Origin: Desulfobacterium sp.
GTDB taxonomy: Bacteria; Desulfobacterota; Desulfobacteria; Desulfobacterales; Desulfobacteraceae
Direction: 5' to 3'
Length of the DNA stretch: 35,556 nucleotides
Assembly (NCBI GenBank): GCA_016342325.1
Contig: JAEINR010000064.1
Span: 1-35,556, forward strand
Below the pieces are notes generated by a model. That model did no database searches, was not told the origin of the DNA, and was given only the letters and a program-made list of their open reading frames with translations. Numbering within the stretch: the stretch's first letter is position 1; every line of letters starts with the position of its first letter. The position numbers were made by a program, and so were the translations under genes. Of the stretch, positions 34,331 through 35,556 are shown piece after piece.

Positions 34331-34360
34331 TTGACAAATGTTACTTTTTAGTTATATAAT
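34331..34360 (+). promoter_or_regulatory. Consensus sigma-70 promoter
   Basis: TTGACA at 34331-34336 and TATAAT at 34355-34360 are perfect consensus boxes 18 bases apart, about 90 bases upstream of the sensor kinase start. Confidence 0.7.
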
Positions 34361-34451
34361 TAATAAGTTATACGCTATAGAATTAGAGACGAGCCATACA
34401 ATGTCACATGTCGTTTAAAAATATCCTTTGGTTATCGGGGGAAATTATCCA

Positions 34452-35510
34452 ATGACTGAGAAACGATCTTACAAAGACAGGGGCCTATGGTCAAAAAGAA
34501 CAGACGATAAACCCATTGGGTCCTATCAACATTCATTATTTGCAGATGATATTGTTGAGACGATCCGTGAGCCATTGCTGGTGCTGGATTCTAATTTAAA
34601 AGTCGCCTTTGCCAATCACTCCTTTTACAGGGCTTTCAATGTAAACCCAAAAGAAACCGAGGGTTGTTTTTTATTCGATCTTGGGAATCGACAATGGGAT
34701 ATCCCCCAATTGCATGATTTATTAGCACAGATCCTCTCCCGGGATACCATTTTTGAAAATTTTGAAGTAGAGCATGAGTTTAAGGATATCGGTAAACGGA
34801 TCATGCATATAAACGCCCGCCGCCTGTACAGGAAGACCGGTCCTGACAAATTCATCCTTCTGGCCATAGAGGATGTGACCGAACGGATCAACTTGGAACG
34901 GGAGTTGTTTACATACAGAAATCATCTAGAAGAAGTAATCGAATCTCGATCTCAAGAAGTTGTAGCGATCAATAAAAAACTGTTGGAAGAGAAAGAGCGC
35001 TTGAAAATAACGCTTCGATCCATTGGAGATGCCGTAATCGCAACCGACATAAACGGGAAAATAACCTTTGTAAACCATGCGGCTGAAACCCTTGTCGGTT
35101 GGTCCCAAAGCAAGGCAATGGGGAAACCACTGTCTGACGTTTTAATTTTAATAGACGAAACGAGTCGCGAGCACTTTTCGAATCTTGCGGAAACGATAAT
35201 AGAATCAAAAGGAATTATAAACACCATCAGGAATGCAATACTTATTTCCAAAGATGGCAGCGAGCGGATCATCGCAGATAGCGGGTCTCCCATTTGGGAT
35301 ATGAAAGGAAGAATCACCGGGGCGGTCTTTGCGTTCCGTGATATAACAGAAGAAAAAAAAATGGAGGGCAATCTCAGGCAATTACATAAGATGGAATCCA
35401 TTGGGACATTGGCAGGAGGGATCGCCCATGATTTTAATAACGTCTTGTTCGCGATCATGGGATACACCGATCTTGCGATGTTATTGTGCGACAACTACCT
35501 TGGCCGGTGA
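34452..35510 (+). CDS. PAS-PAS sensor histidine kinase, 3' end lost
   Basis: The frame of about 352 residues encodes a cytoplasmic sensor with no membrane segment. PAS1 is at about 25-135 (ETIREPLLVLDSNLKVAFAN), a coiled coil follows at about 136-185, and PAS2 lies at about 188-305 (LRSIGDAVIATDINGKITFVN, ending FAFRDITEEKKMEG). The dimerisation/H-box has His326 in GGIAHDFNN, then IMGYTDLAML. The frame then stops after a few unrelated codons, and the ATP-binding domain is missing. The break falls where tandem repeats of insertion-sequence type begin (35485), so the gene was probably cut by an insertion. The start is ATG 34452 with GGGGGA upstream; a TTG lies in frame at 34428. Base composition is AT-richer than the neighbouring glycogen and lipid genes. 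Confidence 0.8.
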   Translation: MTEKRSYKDRGLWSKRTDDKPIGSYQHSLFADDIVETIREPLLVLDSNLKVAFANHSFYRAFNVNPKETEGCFLFDLGNRQWDIPQLHDLLAQILSRDTIFENFEVEHEFKDIGKRIMHINARRLYRKTGPDKFILLAIEDVTERINLERELFTYRNHLEEVIESRSQEVVAINKKLLEEKERLKITLRSIGDAVIATDINGKITFVNHAAETLVGWSQSKAMGKPLSDVLILIDETSREHFSNLAETIIESKGIINTIRNAILISKDGSERIIADSGSPIWDMKGRITGAVFAFRDITEEKKMEGNLRQLHKMESIGTLAGGIAHDFNNVLFAIMGYTDLAMLLCDNYLGR

Positions 35511-35556
35511 CGACAATTAACTTGTCCGGTTGATCATGTGATAAAAGTCCGACATT
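35485..35556. mobile_element. Putative insertion sequence end (IS21-like), cut by window
   Basis: Starting with TGTGCGACAAC at 35485, two direct repeats follow: CGACAACTACCTTGGCCGGT (35489-35508) and CGACAATTAACTTGTCCGGT (35511-35530), period 22, 17 of 20 identical. IS21-family termini begin TG and carry such tandem transposase-binding repeats. The kinase frame is lost exactly here. The transposase genes would lie beyond the window, so the family is inference. Confidence 0.55.

Overview
The window looks like a chromosomal segment of a strictly anaerobic, probably sulfate-reducing Desulfobacterota (Desulfobacterales type). This is inferred from the gene mixture: an MJ0042 zinc-ribbon ParA, a HesA/MoeB plus MoaD pair, a YeiP/EfpL-type elongation factor, a sigma-54-like promoter before an iron alcohol dehydrogenase, and a Pfa-like secondary-lipid synthase. 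It was not tested by any search. There are no rRNA or tRNA genes and no CRISPR array.

Layout. 1-867: a periplasmic binding protein behind a pair of tandem palindromic repeats. 952-2649 (minus): a three-gene overlapping operon of PilZ-like protein, unknown protein and MJ0042-ParA ATPase. 2794-13197 (minus): a four-gene glycogen operon, read in the order debranching enzyme, phosphorylase, synthase, branching enzyme; the branching and debranching enzymes are of the kinds best known from eukaryotes. 13382-15058 (minus): MoaD-like protein, E1-like adenylyltransferase and sirtuin. 15162-16411 (plus): unknown helical protein and rhomboid protease. 16468-20542 (plus): a PotD-like polyamine-binding protein and a hybrid histidine kinase ending in GGDEF, probably a polyamine-to-c-di-GMP sensory pair. 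20728-21807 (plus): CheX-like protein and CheY with a zinc-ribbon tail. 21876-23501 (minus): delta-1-pyrroline-5-carboxylate dehydrogenase.

The most unusual region is 23502-31797 (plus). A structured 557-base leader precedes a 1920-residue synthase with the order KS, chain-length factor, AT, pseudo-DH, DH. It is followed almost without gaps by OleA and OleB homologues. The synthase has no visible ACP, KR or ER, and oleC and oleD are not in the window. The layout suggests that a Pfa-type polyunsaturated acyl synthase feeds an Ole-type head-to-head condensation.

32007-34197 carries an EfpL-type elongation factor behind a long palindrome, a repeat-rich intergenic stretch, and an iron alcohol dehydrogenase behind a sigma-54-like promoter. 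From 34452 a PAS-PAS histidine kinase starts behind a consensus sigma-70 promoter. It stops just after its H-box, where tandem repeats typical of an insertion-sequence end begin and run to the window edge.

Themes. Carbon storage (glycogen), second-messenger control (PilZ, GGDEF, CheX/CheY), polyamine sensing and secondary lipid synthesis lie side by side. Most operons use overlapping or near-abutting genes, which indicates translational coupling. Identifications come from motifs recognised by eye and residue numbers are counted by hand, so they may be off by a few.
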